Below are positions 16,044 through 24,563 of a stretch of DNA of 64,000 nt, piece after piece. A model generated the notes under the pieces. That model was not told where the DNA came from. It worked only from the letters and a program-made list of their open reading frames with translations, and ran no database searches. The translations under genes and the position numbers were made by a program. Source of the DNA: JAMZMI01 sp039944535 (GTDB taxonomy: Bacteria > Bacteroidota > Bacteroidia > Cytophagales > Cyclobacteriaceae); assembly GCA_039944535.1 (NCBI GenBank), contig JBDUYP010000020.1:62001-126000 (forward strand), in the 5' to 3' direction. The first letter of the stretch is position 1, and each line of letters starts with the position of its first letter.

Positions 16044-16469
16044 ATGTTGCGCCTGAGAAAGCTTCTAGTCCCTCAACAAGATTCCAACAAAGTAAATTAT
16101 GGCGCGCTCATATTGCGCGTTGGTTTCGGTACGCTGATGATGACACATGGCTATGGCAAGCTTATTCACTTCACAGAGTACGCTCCCAATTTCATGAATT
16201 TCATGGGTTTGAGTGGTGAGATTTCGCTGGCGCTGGTTGTCTTTGCGGAGTTCTTCTGTGCCCTGTTTGTTGGTCTTGGATTATTTACTAGGTTTTCATT
16301 GATCCCTTTGATCATCACCATGCTCGTGGCATGTTTTGTAGCTCATAGTGATCAACCTATCGGGGAAAAAGAAATGTCCATTCTATACTTCTGCGCATAC
16401 TCTTCCCTCTTCCTGACCGGGCCAGGTAAATTTTCTGTAGATGCGCTGATTTTTAAGCCGAAAAACTAA
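16044..16469 (+). CDS. DoxX family membrane protein
   Basis: A 141-residue integral membrane protein with four predicted helices. Family features are ALILRVGFGTLMMTHGYGKL near residue 20 (the DoxX R-x-x-x-G-x-x-M-x-H-G-x-x-K pattern), a FFCALFVGLGLFTRF helix and a C-terminal LFLTGPGKFSVDAL, where LTGPGRFSLD is typical. DoxX proteins are often linked to redox or sulfur stress, but a single activity is not established. I start at the ATG at 16044. The stop overlaps the stop of the convergent DUF892 gene by a few bases. Confidence 0.85.
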   Translation: MLRLRKLLVPQQDSNKVNYGALILRVGFGTLMMTHGYGKLIHFTEYAPNFMNFMGLSGEISLALVVFAEFFCALFVGLGLFTRFSLIPLIITMLVACFVAHSDQPIGEKEMSILYFCAYSSLFLTGPGKFSVDALIFKPKN

Positions 16470-16969
16470 ATGCTATACCAATCGCTGAGAAACACGCTGT
16501 GCTTTTCTATAAGAAAGGTCAGGTTTGCTTCCATCTCTTTTTCCTGAGCCAAGGCTATATGCAAGCCTATGGCTTCATCCCAATATTTCAATGCTTTAGC
16601 ATGAATATGAAGGGTGCCATAGGACGCAATTTTGTAGTGAATGATATGCGCAAGAGCTAGAATAACTTCCTCCTCACGTATGTCTTCATCTACCGTTCGT
16701 CTTACTTCAGAATGGTATTCTGCAATTATTTCTTCTACTACCGATTTGTCCTCTGGGGAAATCGGAAGAAAAAGATTGTAGAAGGTTTTCCGTACCACAA
16801 CGGAGTGATTTTCTACAACCTCGCGATAAGCCAGCATCCAATCAAGTAGCGGTCCTTGTTTGGCCCTGGGGATCAGTTCATCCATAAACCCGAGAAGTTT
16901 CGTCTCTGCTTCATATACATGGCAGAGTTCCTCCTCCAGTAAATCATTTAAATCCAAAAGGTGTCTCAT
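16466..16969 (-). CDS. DUF892 (YciE/YciF) ferritin-like protein
   Basis: A 167-residue all-helical protein resembling the YciE/YciF ferritin-like group. It opens with LNDLLEEELCHVYEAETKLLGFM, the typical helix with metal-type Glu and His, then AYREVVENHSVVVRKTF, REEEVILALAHIIHYKIASYG and HIALAQEKEMEANL. The spaced Glu and His are those expected of a diiron four-helix bundle. Family members are stress-induced; ferroxidase-like chemistry is suggested rather than shown. Neighbours give no operon context. Confidence 0.65.
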   Translation of the reverse strand: MRHLLDLNDLLEEELCHVYEAETKLLGFMDELIPRAKQGPLLDWMLAYREVVENHSVVVRKTFYNLFLPISPEDKSVVEEIIAEYHSEVRRTVDEDIREEEVILALAHIIHYKIASYGTLHIHAKALKYWDEAIGLHIALAQEKEMEANLTFLIEKHSVFLSDWYSI

Positions 16970-17063
16970 GATAATAGGATTTGGATATGAAGGTCATAGA
17001 TTTTTTCAGCATAAACTATGACGCAAGTCAACACTCCGGCTGTTTTTTAGTTTTCATTGCAAT

Positions 17064-17852
17064 ATGAAGACAGTAAGTGTACTCGGTTGCGGGTGGCTGG
17101 GCATGCCGCTCGGAGAAAAGCTCGTCCAATCGGGATATAATGTAAAGGGCAGCACAACACGTGAAGACAAACTTGAGGATATATCCAGAAGTGGGATTAC
17201 TCCCTTTTTAATTGACTTAAATGCTCAAAATTTAGATGCTTCGTTTTTTGATTCGACTGTTTTGATTTTGACTATTCCTCCCGGAAATACCAGCAGCCCG
17301 CCTCAATATTTTGATCAACTGGAAAAAGTGGTGGAGACCGCTCATAAAGCGGGTGTCCGACACGCCATATTTATCAGCTCTACCAGTGTATATCCAAACC
17401 TCAACCGTGAAGTTTCAGAAGATGACGCAAGCGAAACTGCTCTGACCAGATCAGGGATAAGCCTAAAAAAGGCAGAGGATCTTTTCCGGTCACCGGAAAA
17501 CACAATCATTCGCTTTAGCGGCCTGATAGGCCCAAACCGACATCCTGGACTATGGTTTGCTGGCAAGGGAAATATAAAAGGCGGAGATATTCCAATCAAC
17601 ATGATTCACCTGGACGATTGTATCGGCATAATAGAAACAATCATAGAAAATGAGATTTGGGGCGATGTTTTCAATGCATCAAACCCCGAGCATCCGGGCA
17701 AAAGAGGATATTATCAGAGGATGGCGGCCCAGCTAGGTGTAGATGCACCTCACTTCTCCGAGACTGACAATAGCGCCTGGAAGGTGGTTTCCTCAGCAAA
17801 ACTGATTTCGAAAACGGGTTATGAGTTTAAGAAAAGTGTGTTTGATGTTTAA
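17064..17852 (+). CDS. YeeZ-like SDR family NAD(P)-binding protein
   Basis: A 262-residue Rossmann-fold protein of the extended SDR type. The N-terminus VSVLGCGWLGMPLGEKL is the dinucleotide-binding glycine motif in the form seen in YeeZ-like proteins. A central SSTSVYPN carries the Ser/Tyr region of the active site, followed by ISLKKAEDLF in the place of the YxxxK lysine. GLIGPNRHPG and NMIHLDDCIG also fit the family. The substrate is unknown. The stop overlaps the stop of the convergent small gene by three bases. Confidence 0.8.
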   Translation: MKTVSVLGCGWLGMPLGEKLVQSGYNVKGSTTREDKLEDISRSGITPFLIDLNAQNLDASFFDSTVLILTIPPGNTSSPPQYFDQLEKVVETAHKAGVRHAIFISSTSVYPNLNREVSEDDASETALTRSGISLKKAEDLFRSPENTIIRFSGLIGPNRHPGLWFAGKGNIKGGDIPINMIHLDDCIGIIETIIENEIWGDVFNASNPEHPGKRGYYQRMAAQLGVDAPHFSETDNSAWKVVSSAKLISKTGYEFKKSVFDV

Positions 17853-18100
17853 AAACGGCCTTCCCAATCGCGGGCCCGCTTTTGACTAGCGATGTAACCT
17901 GATTCGAGTTTATCCTCGAGAAAAGCATTCATTTCGCCCTGAGAAGTAAAATGAAAGCGCCTACAATCATTGCACTGATAAATGGCTCTTGGGCCCGAAC
18001 CTTCTCGATAGTCGTTTCTGATCCAGGCTTCTACGAGAGCTTCCTCGGCGGATTCTTCCGTTTCGTAAATGATCTTGCCGGTGACACAGGGAGCAGACAT
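17849..18100 (-). CDS. Small zinc-ribbon-like protein, unknown function
   Basis: An 83-residue protein with C near residue 5, a helical acidic segment (YETEESAEEALVEAWIRN) and then YQCNDCRRFHFTSQG, a CxxC plus nearby His that suggests a zinc site. I do not recognise a named family. The ATG is one base from the ispF stop, so it is probably expressed downstream of ispF in the same operon. Confidence 0.7.
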   Translation of the reverse strand: MSAPCVTGKIIYETEESAEEALVEAWIRNDYREGSGPRAIYQCNDCRRFHFTSQGEMNAFLEDKLESGYIASQKRARDWEGRF

Positions 18101-18101
18101 T

Positions 18102-18587
18102 CTATTTCTTGTAAATCAAAGCCACAGCGTGGGCTGCAACACCTTCTTCTTTTCCTACAAAACCCAGTTTCTCCGTTGTAGTCGCTTTCACCGAAACATC
18201 CTCAAGCGGGAGCTGCATAACCTCAGCAAGCTTTGCTCTCATAGGCTCTATGTGGGGGCTGATTTTTGGCTTTTGCAAACAGACTGTAGCATCAACATTG
18301 ACGATACCATAGCCCTTTTCTCCCAGCAAGTTCACCACATCCTTGAGAAGAATTTTACTATCTATTCCTTTGTATTTTGGGTCCGTATCAGAAAAATGGA
18401 ACCCGATATCTCTCAGGCTTGCCGCTCCTAATAGTGCATCGCAAATCACATGAATGAGCACATCTGCATCCGAATGACCATACGCACCATGCGTGTGAGG
18501 AACCTTGATTCCTCCCATCCAAAAATCCACACCTTCGGCCAGGGCATGCACATCGTAACCGTATCCTACTCTTATGTTGGGTTTCAT
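18102..18587 (-). CDS. ispF: 2-C-methyl-D-erythritol 2,4-cyclodiphosphate synthase
   Basis: A 161-residue enzyme of the MEP isoprenoid pathway. Family motifs are RVGYGYDVHAL (metal Asp and His), HSDADVLIHVICDALLGA (third metal ligand region), DIGFHFSDTDPKYKG and the C-terminal SVKATTTEKLGFVGKEEGVAA. Length and all key residues are normal. It lies 6 bases downstream of the M16 peptidase gene, so the two are probably co-transcribed with the small gene after it. Confidence 0.97.
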   Translation of the reverse strand: MKPNIRVGYGYDVHALAEGVDFWMGGIKVPHTHGAYGHSDADVLIHVICDALLGAASLRDIGFHFSDTDPKYKGIDSKILLKDVVNLLGEKGYGIVNVDATVCLQKPKISPHIEPMRAKLAEVMQLPLEDVSVKATTTEKLGFVGKEEGVAAHAVALIYKK

Positions 18588-18593
18588 TTCGTT

Positions 18594-19832
18594 TTAATTT
18601 TGAGGAAAATAATAAACTGTAGAACAATTTGTTGGTTTCATGATTTTTCGGCCCGCATCCAAAATATCTTCTTTAGTTACGGCTCTCACTATTACCAATT
18701 CGTCATTTACCAAATCAATATTGCCAAGGAAAGCCGCATAAGCCAGTCCCATGGCTCTGTTCAATAACTCTGTCTCCGAAAATATGATGGTTGATTCTGC
18801 CTGATTCTTGGTCTTCTGAACCTCCTGTTCTTCAACACCCGCTTCCAGCACCTTTGCCACTACAGATTCTATTTCCTTGTTCACCTTATCAATAGACAGC
18901 CCATCGTTGATTTTTCCCGAAATGGTCAGAAGACCCGGATCAAAGCTTCCGGTAACATAAGCGGATATACTGGACATCCATTGAAGATCATTGACAAGTC
19001 GCTGATGCAAAATAGAAGATTTTCCCCGACCCAAAATATCGCTGAACAAGTCCGCCTGATGATAAGACTTGCCTACACGGCCTGGCATGTGATAGGTCTT
19101 GTGAATCGCCGCAGAAGGTACTTTGTCTTTTATTTCAAGAAATCGTTCCTCATTTTGATCCGGCTCATTCGGGATTTCCATTTTCACCTTACCGCTCGTC
19201 GGGATTGGACCGAACCATTTCTCTGTTAATTGCAACGCTTTTTCCTCTGAGATATCTCCCGCTACTACGAGAACGGCGTTTGATGGGTCATAGAACTTGC
19301 CAAAAAAAGCCTTCACATCATCCATGGTTGCGTCCTCTATATGGCTGATTTCTTTACCAATTGTGGCCCATTGATATGGATGAACTTTGTAAGCCAGTGG
19401 TCTCAGTTTCAACCAAAGATCACCATAAGGCTGATTGAGATAGCGCTGCTTAAATTCTTCGATCACAACTTTTCTCTGAACCTCCAGCACCTTAGGGTCA
19501 AACGAAAGGCTCATCATCCTGTCAGACTCTAGCCAAAAGGCCGTTTCCACATTGTTGGAGGGAATAGTAACATAGTAGTTGGTTATGTCAGGGCTGGTAA
19601 AAGCATTGTTGTCTCCGCCAACTTTTTGCAAAGGCTCATCAAAGTTTTCTATGTTCTTCGAGCCTCCAAACATCAAATGTTCAAAAAGGTGAGCAAAGCC
19701 AGTCTTGTTTGGTTGTTCGTTTCGAGAGCCAACTTTATACAATATATTGAGACAAACCATGGGTGAGGAGTGATCCTCGTGCACAATCAGCTGCAGTCCG
19801 TTAGGAAGAGTGTGTTCTTTATATCCGATCAT
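18594..19832 (-). CDS. M16-family zinc peptidase (single unit)
   Basis: A 412-residue member of the pitrilysin/processing-peptidase family. The inverted zinc motif HxxEH is present in GFAHLFEHLMFGGS (about residue 47), with a downstream Glu in the VVIEEFKQRY segment. DNNAFTSPDITNYYVT is typical. A second M16 domain lies about residues 185-400. There is no signal peptide, so it is probably cytosolic or peripheral. Half-length M16 proteins like this often act as one chain of a pair; no partner is adjacent here. Confidence 0.9.
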   Translation of the reverse strand: MIGYKEHTLPNGLQLIVHEDHSSPMVCLNILYKVGSRNEQPNKTGFAHLFEHLMFGGSKNIENFDEPLQKVGGDNNAFTSPDITNYYVTIPSNNVETAFWLESDRMMSLSFDPKVLEVQRKVVIEEFKQRYLNQPYGDLWLKLRPLAYKVHPYQWATIGKEISHIEDATMDDVKAFFGKFYDPSNAVLVVAGDISEEKALQLTEKWFGPIPTSGKVKMEIPNEPDQNEERFLEIKDKVPSAAIHKTYHMPGRVGKSYHQADLFSDILGRGKSSILHQRLVNDLQWMSSISAYVTGSFDPGLLTISGKINDGLSIDKVNKEIESVVAKVLEAGVEEQEVQKTKNQAESTIIFSETELLNRAMGLAYAAFLGNIDLVNDELVIVRAVTKEDILDAGRKIMKPTNCSTVYYFPQN

Positions 19833-19919
19833 ATAGTTCAGCGAAATTAATTAGTTAGCACCTATAACACTAATTAGTGAGATCTGCTCTTATCATGCTA
19901 AATGTCACAGATCAAAGAT

Positions 19920-19927
19920 TACATTTG
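19920..19927 (+). promoter_or_regulatory. -7 promoter element of 2-oxoacid dehydrogenase gene
   Basis: TACATTTG matches TAnnTTTG exactly. Because it overlaps an upstream in-frame GTG at 19927, translation must start later; this decides for the ATG at 19969. Confidence 0.55.
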
Positions 19928-19968
19928 TGCAAACAAATAACTCTGCTTCTATACACCCCAACTTCACA

Positions 19969-21984
19969 ATGGCAGCACAACATTTCTCCCTGGAAAAAAC
20001 CGAAAAGATGCGTTTCGATAGAAAATCCAGAACCAACGAAGAACTCATTGGCATCTACGAATCTCTCGTATTTCCCCGACTGATTGAAGAAAAGATGTTG
20101 CTCCTTCTCCGACAGGGGAGAATCACCAAGTGGTTTTCGGGAATTGGGCAGGAAGCCATCTCAGTAGGTTCTGCCCTCAGCCTTGAGTCAGACGAGTACA
20201 TATTACCCATGCACCGAAACCTGGGCGTATTTACCTCACGTGGGGTCAGATTAACACAGCTTTTTGAGCAATTTAGAGGCACTGCCGGAGGGTTTACAAA
20301 AGGACGTGATCGATCGTTTCACTTTGGTAGCAAAGACCACAACATCGTTGGGATGATTTCTCACCTGGGGCCACAGTTGGGAGTTGCAGATGGAATAGCC
20401 CTTTCCCGGTTACTGAAAAAAGAGCCCAAAGCCACGGTTGTTTTCACAGGCGATGGGGGAGCCAGCGAGGGAGATTTTCACGAAGCGATCAATGTGGCGT
20501 CTGTCTGGAATCTTCCGGTCATTTTCATCATCGAAAACAATGGATACGGCTTATCCACCCCGAGTAGGGAACAGTTCAATTTCGATTCATTCACCGTAAA
20601 AGGACCTGCTTATGGCATTGACGCAGTAAGCGTAGATGGCAACAACATACTGGAAGTACTCAATGAACTGGGTCCTGTTGTAGAAAGCATAAGGCAAAAC
20701 CCTCGCCCTGTAATCTTTGAGGCCCGAACTTTCAGAATGCGTGGGCATGAAGAAGCCTCTGGCACCAAATACGTTCCCAAGGAACTCATGGAATATTGGG
20801 CTCAAAAAGATCCAATCGAAAACTACGAGCAGTATCTGAAAACGGAGCATGTATTGGACGATTCAGCTATTGATAAAATAAAATCCCGACTCAAGACTCA
20901 GATTTCCAAAGCGGTGAATGAGGCTTTTTCGAAGGAATCTATCATGGCTAAAACGGAAACCGAAGTTGAGGATTTGTTTTACCCTGTAAAACAAAAACTA
21001 GTTACCCCGAATCAAAACAAGCAATCAAGCCGAAGGCTTGTGGATGCCATTTCTGATGGCTTGCGACAGAGTATGGAGCGATATCCCGAACTCGTGATCA
21101 TGGGGCAGGATATAGCCGACTATGGCGGGGTTTTTAAGATTACTGAAGGTTTTGTGGAACAATTTGGAAAGGATCGTGTGCGCAACACGCCCCTTTGTGA
21201 GTCGGCAATTATTGGCACTTCCCTGGGCTTGTCCATTATGAATCAAAAATCGGTGGTAGAAATGCAATTTGCTGATTTTGTGACTTGTGGGTTTAATCAA
21301 ATCGTGAATAACCTGGCCAAGAGTCATTACCGCTGGGGCCAGAACGCCGATGTGGTGGTGCGCATGCCTACAGGAGCGGGAGTTGGGGCCGGACCCTTTC
21401 ACTCACAGTCCAATGAAGCCTGGTTTTTTCATACTCCCGGGCTGAAGATCGTTTATCCTTCCAACCCGCATGATGCAAAAGGCTTGCTCAACGCAGCAAT
21501 TGAAAACCCAAACCCATATCTGTATTTCGAGCACAAATACCTTTATCGTTCGTTGAGTGAAGAGATTCCGGATGACTATTATACTGCAGAGATTGGAAAA
21601 GCCGGGCTTGTTTCCTCGGGAGAAGACCTGAGCATAGTCACATATGGCTTGGGCGTTCACTGGGCCAAAGAAATAACTGAAGAAATGAACGTAAATGCGG
21701 ATATACTTGATCTCAAAACTTTGTTGCCCTGGGATAAAGAATCTGTCTCGCAAACGGTAAGCAAAACCAATAGGTTGATCGTGCTGCACGAGGATTGCCT
21801 GACAGGCGGAATCGGAGCAGAAATAGCCGCATGGGTTTCCGAAAACTGCTTTGAAAGCCTGGATGCTCCTGTTATGAGAGTGGGTAGTCTCGACACGCCG
21901 GTTCCTTTTGCATCTAACCTCGAAGCTAACTTTCTCCCAAAACAACGACTAAAGGATACGATTGGTCGATTATTGCGTTATTGA
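19969..21984 (+). CDS. 2-oxoacid dehydrogenase E1, alpha and beta fused
   Basis: A 671-residue thiamine-diphosphate enzyme, probably of the branched-chain 2-oxoacid (2-oxoisovalerate) type, that decarboxylates the 2-oxoacid and acylates the E2 lipoyl group. The N-terminal half is E1 alpha, with the ThDP/Mg motif GDGGASEGDFHEAINVASVW ending in ENNGYGLSTP. The C-terminal half (from about residue 345) is E1 beta, with MGQDIADYGGVFKIT, TPLCESAIIGTSLG, MPTGAGVGAGPFHSQS and LHEDCLTGGIGAEIAA. Such fusions are common in Bacteroidota. No E2 or E3 gene is adjacent. Its lipoyl cofactor could come from lipA downstream. Confidence 0.92.
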   Translation: MAAQHFSLEKTEKMRFDRKSRTNEELIGIYESLVFPRLIEEKMLLLLRQGRITKWFSGIGQEAISVGSALSLESDEYILPMHRNLGVFTSRGVRLTQLFEQFRGTAGGFTKGRDRSFHFGSKDHNIVGMISHLGPQLGVADGIALSRLLKKEPKATVVFTGDGGASEGDFHEAINVASVWNLPVIFIIENNGYGLSTPSREQFNFDSFTVKGPAYGIDAVSVDGNNILEVLNELGPVVESIRQNPRPVIFEARTFRMRGHEEASGTKYVPKELMEYWAQKDPIENYEQYLKTEHVLDDSAIDKIKSRLKTQISKAVNEAFSKESIMAKTETEVEDLFYPVKQKLVTPNQNKQSSRRLVDAISDGLRQSMERYPELVIMGQDIADYGGVFKITEGFVEQFGKDRVRNTPLCESAIIGTSLGLSIMNQKSVVEMQFADFVTCGFNQIVNNLAKSHYRWGQNADVVVRMPTGAGVGAGPFHSQSNEAWFFHTPGLKIVYPSNPHDAKGLLNAAIENPNPYLYFEHKYLYRSLSEEIPDDYYTAEIGKAGLVSSGEDLSIVTYGLGVHWAKEITEEMNVNADILDLKTLLPWDKESVSQTVSKTNRLIVLHEDCLTGGIGAEIAAWVSENCFESLDAPVMRVGSLDTPVPFASNLEANFLPKQRLKDTIGRLLRY

Positions 21985-22007
21985 AAGGCATATATGCCTG
22001 ATCTTCA

Positions 22008-22038
22008 TTGGGTTTATGTGATTAATTGTAAATCTTTG
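22008..22038 (+). promoter_or_regulatory. Promoter of PRYS-repeat protein gene (TTG-N20-AATCTTTG)
   Basis: TTG at 22008-22010 and AATCTTTG at 22031-22038 (one mismatch to TAnnTTTG) are separated by exactly 20 bases. Transcription would start near 22045, 14 bases before the GTG start codon. Confidence 0.5.
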
Positions 22039-22058
22039 AACCAGAGTCTAACAGGCAG

Positions 22059-23381
22059 GTGAATAAATCTCTATTAATATCCATGATTTTTTTGGGGCTA
22101 TCGGCTTTGGTAGCATGGGAAAGTTCTGCCCAGTTGATCACTGACTCAGACAGAAGGCTGAAGACTCAGGAGTCAAAGGAAAAGCCCTCCTCTGGAGGAG
22201 GTGGAGCTCAACCTTCTCGGTCGCCATTTGCCGCTTTTCAGAAAAAACAAAAGGTTGAGAGGCGCAGCTTTAACGGCCTGAAAACCTTCTTCGCTGACAA
22301 AAGCCGGGTTGCTCCCAGATCTATTTCAGGAGCGAGACACGAGAATAGCTTTTTCCCACAGACAGGAACCGCTCCCAGGTCGTCTTCCGGATCTCCTTTC
22401 AGAAACCAAAATTATGTTCGCAGTGCTCCACGCTCAGCTACCGGCGAAAGGCATGAGAAAAGTTTTTTTCCGCAGACAGGAACAGCGCCACGATATTCAG
22501 CTGGCTCTCCGTTCCGCAACCAAAATTATGTGCGAACAGCCCCCAGGTCAGCCACTGGCGAAAGGCATGAGAAAAGCTTTTTCCCACAGACGGGAACCGC
22601 ACCGAGGTATTCGGCTGGCTCTCCGTTCCGCAACCAGAATTATGCACGCCCATCTCCCAGGTCAGCCACAAGCAATAGCCATTTTGATAGGCGCAATTTT
22701 GCCAGATCCCCGAGATACTCAGTTGGTAACATTTGGACTACCAAAGATTTAGTCAAAAACCCGAGGTATTCTACAGGCCAACCCTTCGACCGACGACAAT
22801 TCACAAGATCACCGAGATACTCCGCAGGGAATATTTGGACTGTCCAGGATAAAAATAAGTCGCCGAGGTATTCAATTCCGAATGTGTGGTCTAGTCAGGA
22901 TTTAAACAAAACACCACGCTACTCCACCGGAGTGGTCTGGGACAAGAAAGATTTGAATAAAACGCCACGTTATTCTATTGGGATTGACTGGTCAACACGA
23001 GAGTATGAAAAAACACCAAGGTATTCCGACGGCAACCCTTACGCTGATTATAAATTCCTGAATGTGCCTCCTCAGTATTCCACAAACAAAAACCGCTTCG
23101 TGGTTGATAAAAGGTATGCTAAAGAAAATAGGATATACGAACTGAATGCCGGGAGCTACACGGGTGACTTTAAGGCCAACTGGAAAAACTCCAAAGACAT
23201 GCACCCAAGCTTCAACCACCACAATGCGAACCAGTCCATGGAAGTAGTGCGAGAGAGCATGCGCAAATGGAATGTGTTTTGGGTACGCATAAATTCGAAC
23301 CAAGAAGACTCGAAAGGTGTTAAGGAGAAGGTTTCAAAACCAAAATTTGATAGAAAAGAATCTGAAATTTGGAACAACTAA
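22059..23381 (+). CDS. Exported PRYS-repeat protein, function unknown
   Basis: A 440-residue protein starting at GTG with a signal peptide (MNKSLLISMIFLGLSALVAWESSAQ). After a Gly/Ser/Lys linker, residues about 85-340 are built from about 15 repeats of roughly 17 residues. Each begins PR[YS]S-x-G, then carries an aromatic (W or F) about position 10 and a basic end, for example TPRYSTGVVWDKKDLNK. The N-terminal units alternate as an 18 + 20 residue pair repeated almost exactly at DNA level. The array is strongly basic and aromatic. The last 100 residues are non-repetitive. There is no Cys, lipobox or T9SS domain. The bacilliredoxin gene begins one base after the stop, so they form an operon. 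I know of no described function. Confidence 0.85.
   Translation: MNKSLLISMIFLGLSALVAWESSAQLITDSDRRLKTQESKEKPSSGGGGAQPSRSPFAAFQKKQKVERRSFNGLKTFFADKSRVAPRSISGARHENSFFPQTGTAPRSSSGSPFRNQNYVRSAPRSATGERHEKSFFPQTGTAPRYSAGSPFRNQNYVRTAPRSATGERHEKSFFPQTGTAPRYSAGSPFRNQNYARPSPRSATSNSHFDRRNFARSPRYSVGNIWTTKDLVKNPRYSTGQPFDRRQFTRSPRYSAGNIWTVQDKNKSPRYSIPNVWSSQDLNKTPRYSTGVVWDKKDLNKTPRYSIGIDWSTREYEKTPRYSDGNPYADYKFLNVPPQYSTNKNRFVVDKRYAKENRIYELNAGSYTGDFKANWKNSKDMHPSFNHHNANQSMEVVRESMRKWNVFWVRINSNQEDSKGVKEKVSKPKFDRKESEIWNN
22371..22712 (+). repeat. Three tandem 114-bp repeats inside the PRYS gene
   Basis: Copies begin at 22371, 22485 and 22599 with an exact 114-base period (38 codons: an APRYSAGSPFRNQNY unit plus an APRSATGERHEKSFFPQTG unit). 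The third copy diverges in its second half. The near identity implies recent expansion or gene conversion, and likely length variation between strains. Confidence 0.85.
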
Positions 23382-23382
23382 T

Positions 23383-23733
23383 ATGAATTGGAAAAATTTA
23401 ACTTCTCTGGAGCAGTTTGACGACATAGATGCTCAATCGCAAAGCTCACCCGTAGTATTGTTCAAACACAGCACCAGATGCTCCATCAGTGCGACAGCTC
23501 TAAGCAGACTGGAACGCAAGTGGAACGACGACAAACACCCCGGTGTGGATGCTTACTTTATTGACCTGATTGCCAATAGAGATCTCTCAAACGCTGTAGC
23601 CGAAAGATATGGTGTGGCACACGAGTCTCCCCAGGTTTTGATCATAGATCAGGGAAGTTGTGTTTATGACAATTCACACTTTGGCATCACTTATGATGAG
23701 ATTTTGGAGCGAATAGCTCCGGCCTCCGTTTAA
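23383..23733 (+). CDS. ytxJ: Bacilliredoxin YtxJ/BrxC-like protein
   Basis: A 116-residue thioredoxin-fold protein. The motif FKHSTRCSISATAL carries the single active Cys in the HSTRC-x-IS form of the YtxJ/BrxC family, which reduces protein-bacillithiol mixed disulfides. A C-terminal ESPQVLII supplies the cis-Pro loop. The start is the ATG at 23383 (MNWKNLTSLEQF), one base after the PRYS gene's stop; an alternative frame from 23317 would overlap that gene by 65 bases. It is cytosolic. Its coupling to an exported repeat protein is odd, and the functional link is unknown. Confidence 0.88.
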   Translation: MNWKNLTSLEQFDDIDAQSQSSPVVLFKHSTRCSISATALSRLERKWNDDKHPGVDAYFIDLIANRDLSNAVAERYGVAHESPQVLIIDQGSCVYDNSHFGITYDEILERIAPASV

Positions 23734-23796
23734 ACTTAGGTGTATTAATCTGACAGTTGTTTTGTAGATTAGTACTCCCTTTTTCACCCAACTATT

Positions 23797-24504
23797 ATGA
23801 GAATAGTTCTGTTCGTCTTTGTTTTTCTGACCTTGTCGCTTGCTCATGCGCAGTTTGACGATGAGTTGGACTATACACGCGAGTTTACATGGGGAGTGAA
23901 TAAAAACACAAACAGTGGATTGATTGGTGGCTTTGCCTTTAAGCTGGCTTTGCAAAAAGATGTCGGCCTTTTCCATACTTTCGGCCTGGAGATACTCAAT
24001 GTAGCTCACCCAAAAGAGCAGAAGTACTACTCCTCTCAGTCCGGCACTACTTACATCTGGGGCAAGGCCAACTACCTTTATTCTTTCAGGTTTTTGTATG
24101 GAAGAGAAAAGGTCCTTTATAAAAAAGCTCCTCAACAAGGAGTGCAAATAAGCTCCTTTTTCGCGCTCGGCCCCACGTGGGGAATTGTTGCGCCGCACTA
24201 TTTGTTGAGGGCTGCAGATGGAAAATATGTGAAATACAACATTCGTGATTTTCCAAGCAGATCAGCAGTTGGCGGATCTGGCAAGATTTTTCAGGGCTTG
24301 GGAGAGTCTAATCAGGAACTCGGTTTTAGTGCCAAAGCCGGACTTTCCTTTGAATTTGGGGCTTTTAAAAACAGTGTTGCGGGTTTAGAGGCCGGTGTTG
24401 CTTCAGAGGCATTCACGAAAAAAATCCCAATTATGCTCAATTCTGACAACAAAGCTGTTTACAACTCACTTTACTTTACTCTTTATTGGGGAAAAAGAAG
24501 ATAG
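23797..24504 (+). CDS. Predicted outer-membrane beta-barrel protein
   Basis: A 235-residue protein with a signal peptide (MRIVLFVFVFLTLSLAHAQ). The mature part has alternating aromatic/polar strands (TYIWGKANYLYSFRFLYG, AGLSFEFGAF, SLYFTLYWGKRR) and ends in an aromatic-rich strand, the pattern of a small outer-membrane barrel. I do not recognise a functional family. It lies alone between ytxJ and lipA, with short gaps. Confidence 0.7.
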   Translation: MRIVLFVFVFLTLSLAHAQFDDELDYTREFTWGVNKNTNSGLIGGFAFKLALQKDVGLFHTFGLEILNVAHPKEQKYYSSQSGTTYIWGKANYLYSFRFLYGREKVLYKKAPQQGVQISSFFALGPTWGIVAPHYLLRAADGKYVKYNIRDFPSRSAVGGSGKIFQGLGESNQELGFSAKAGLSFEFGAFKNSVAGLEAGVASEAFTKKIPIMLNSDNKAVYNSLYFTLYWGKRR

Positions 24505-24563
24505 TCGTCCAGTATTTGGAACTTGCTCATTCCCAAGGTTACTTTGTGTTTTAAATTAAGTCA

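Noticed and set aside
21986..21999. Short palindrome AGGCATATATGCCT after the E1 fusion gene
   Set aside because: Only a 6-bp stem with a 2-base loop and no T run; not a convincing terminator or operator.
23317..23382. Upstream extension of the bacilliredoxin frame
   Set aside because: It would overlap the PRYS-repeat gene by 65 bases; the family start aligns with the ATG at 23383.
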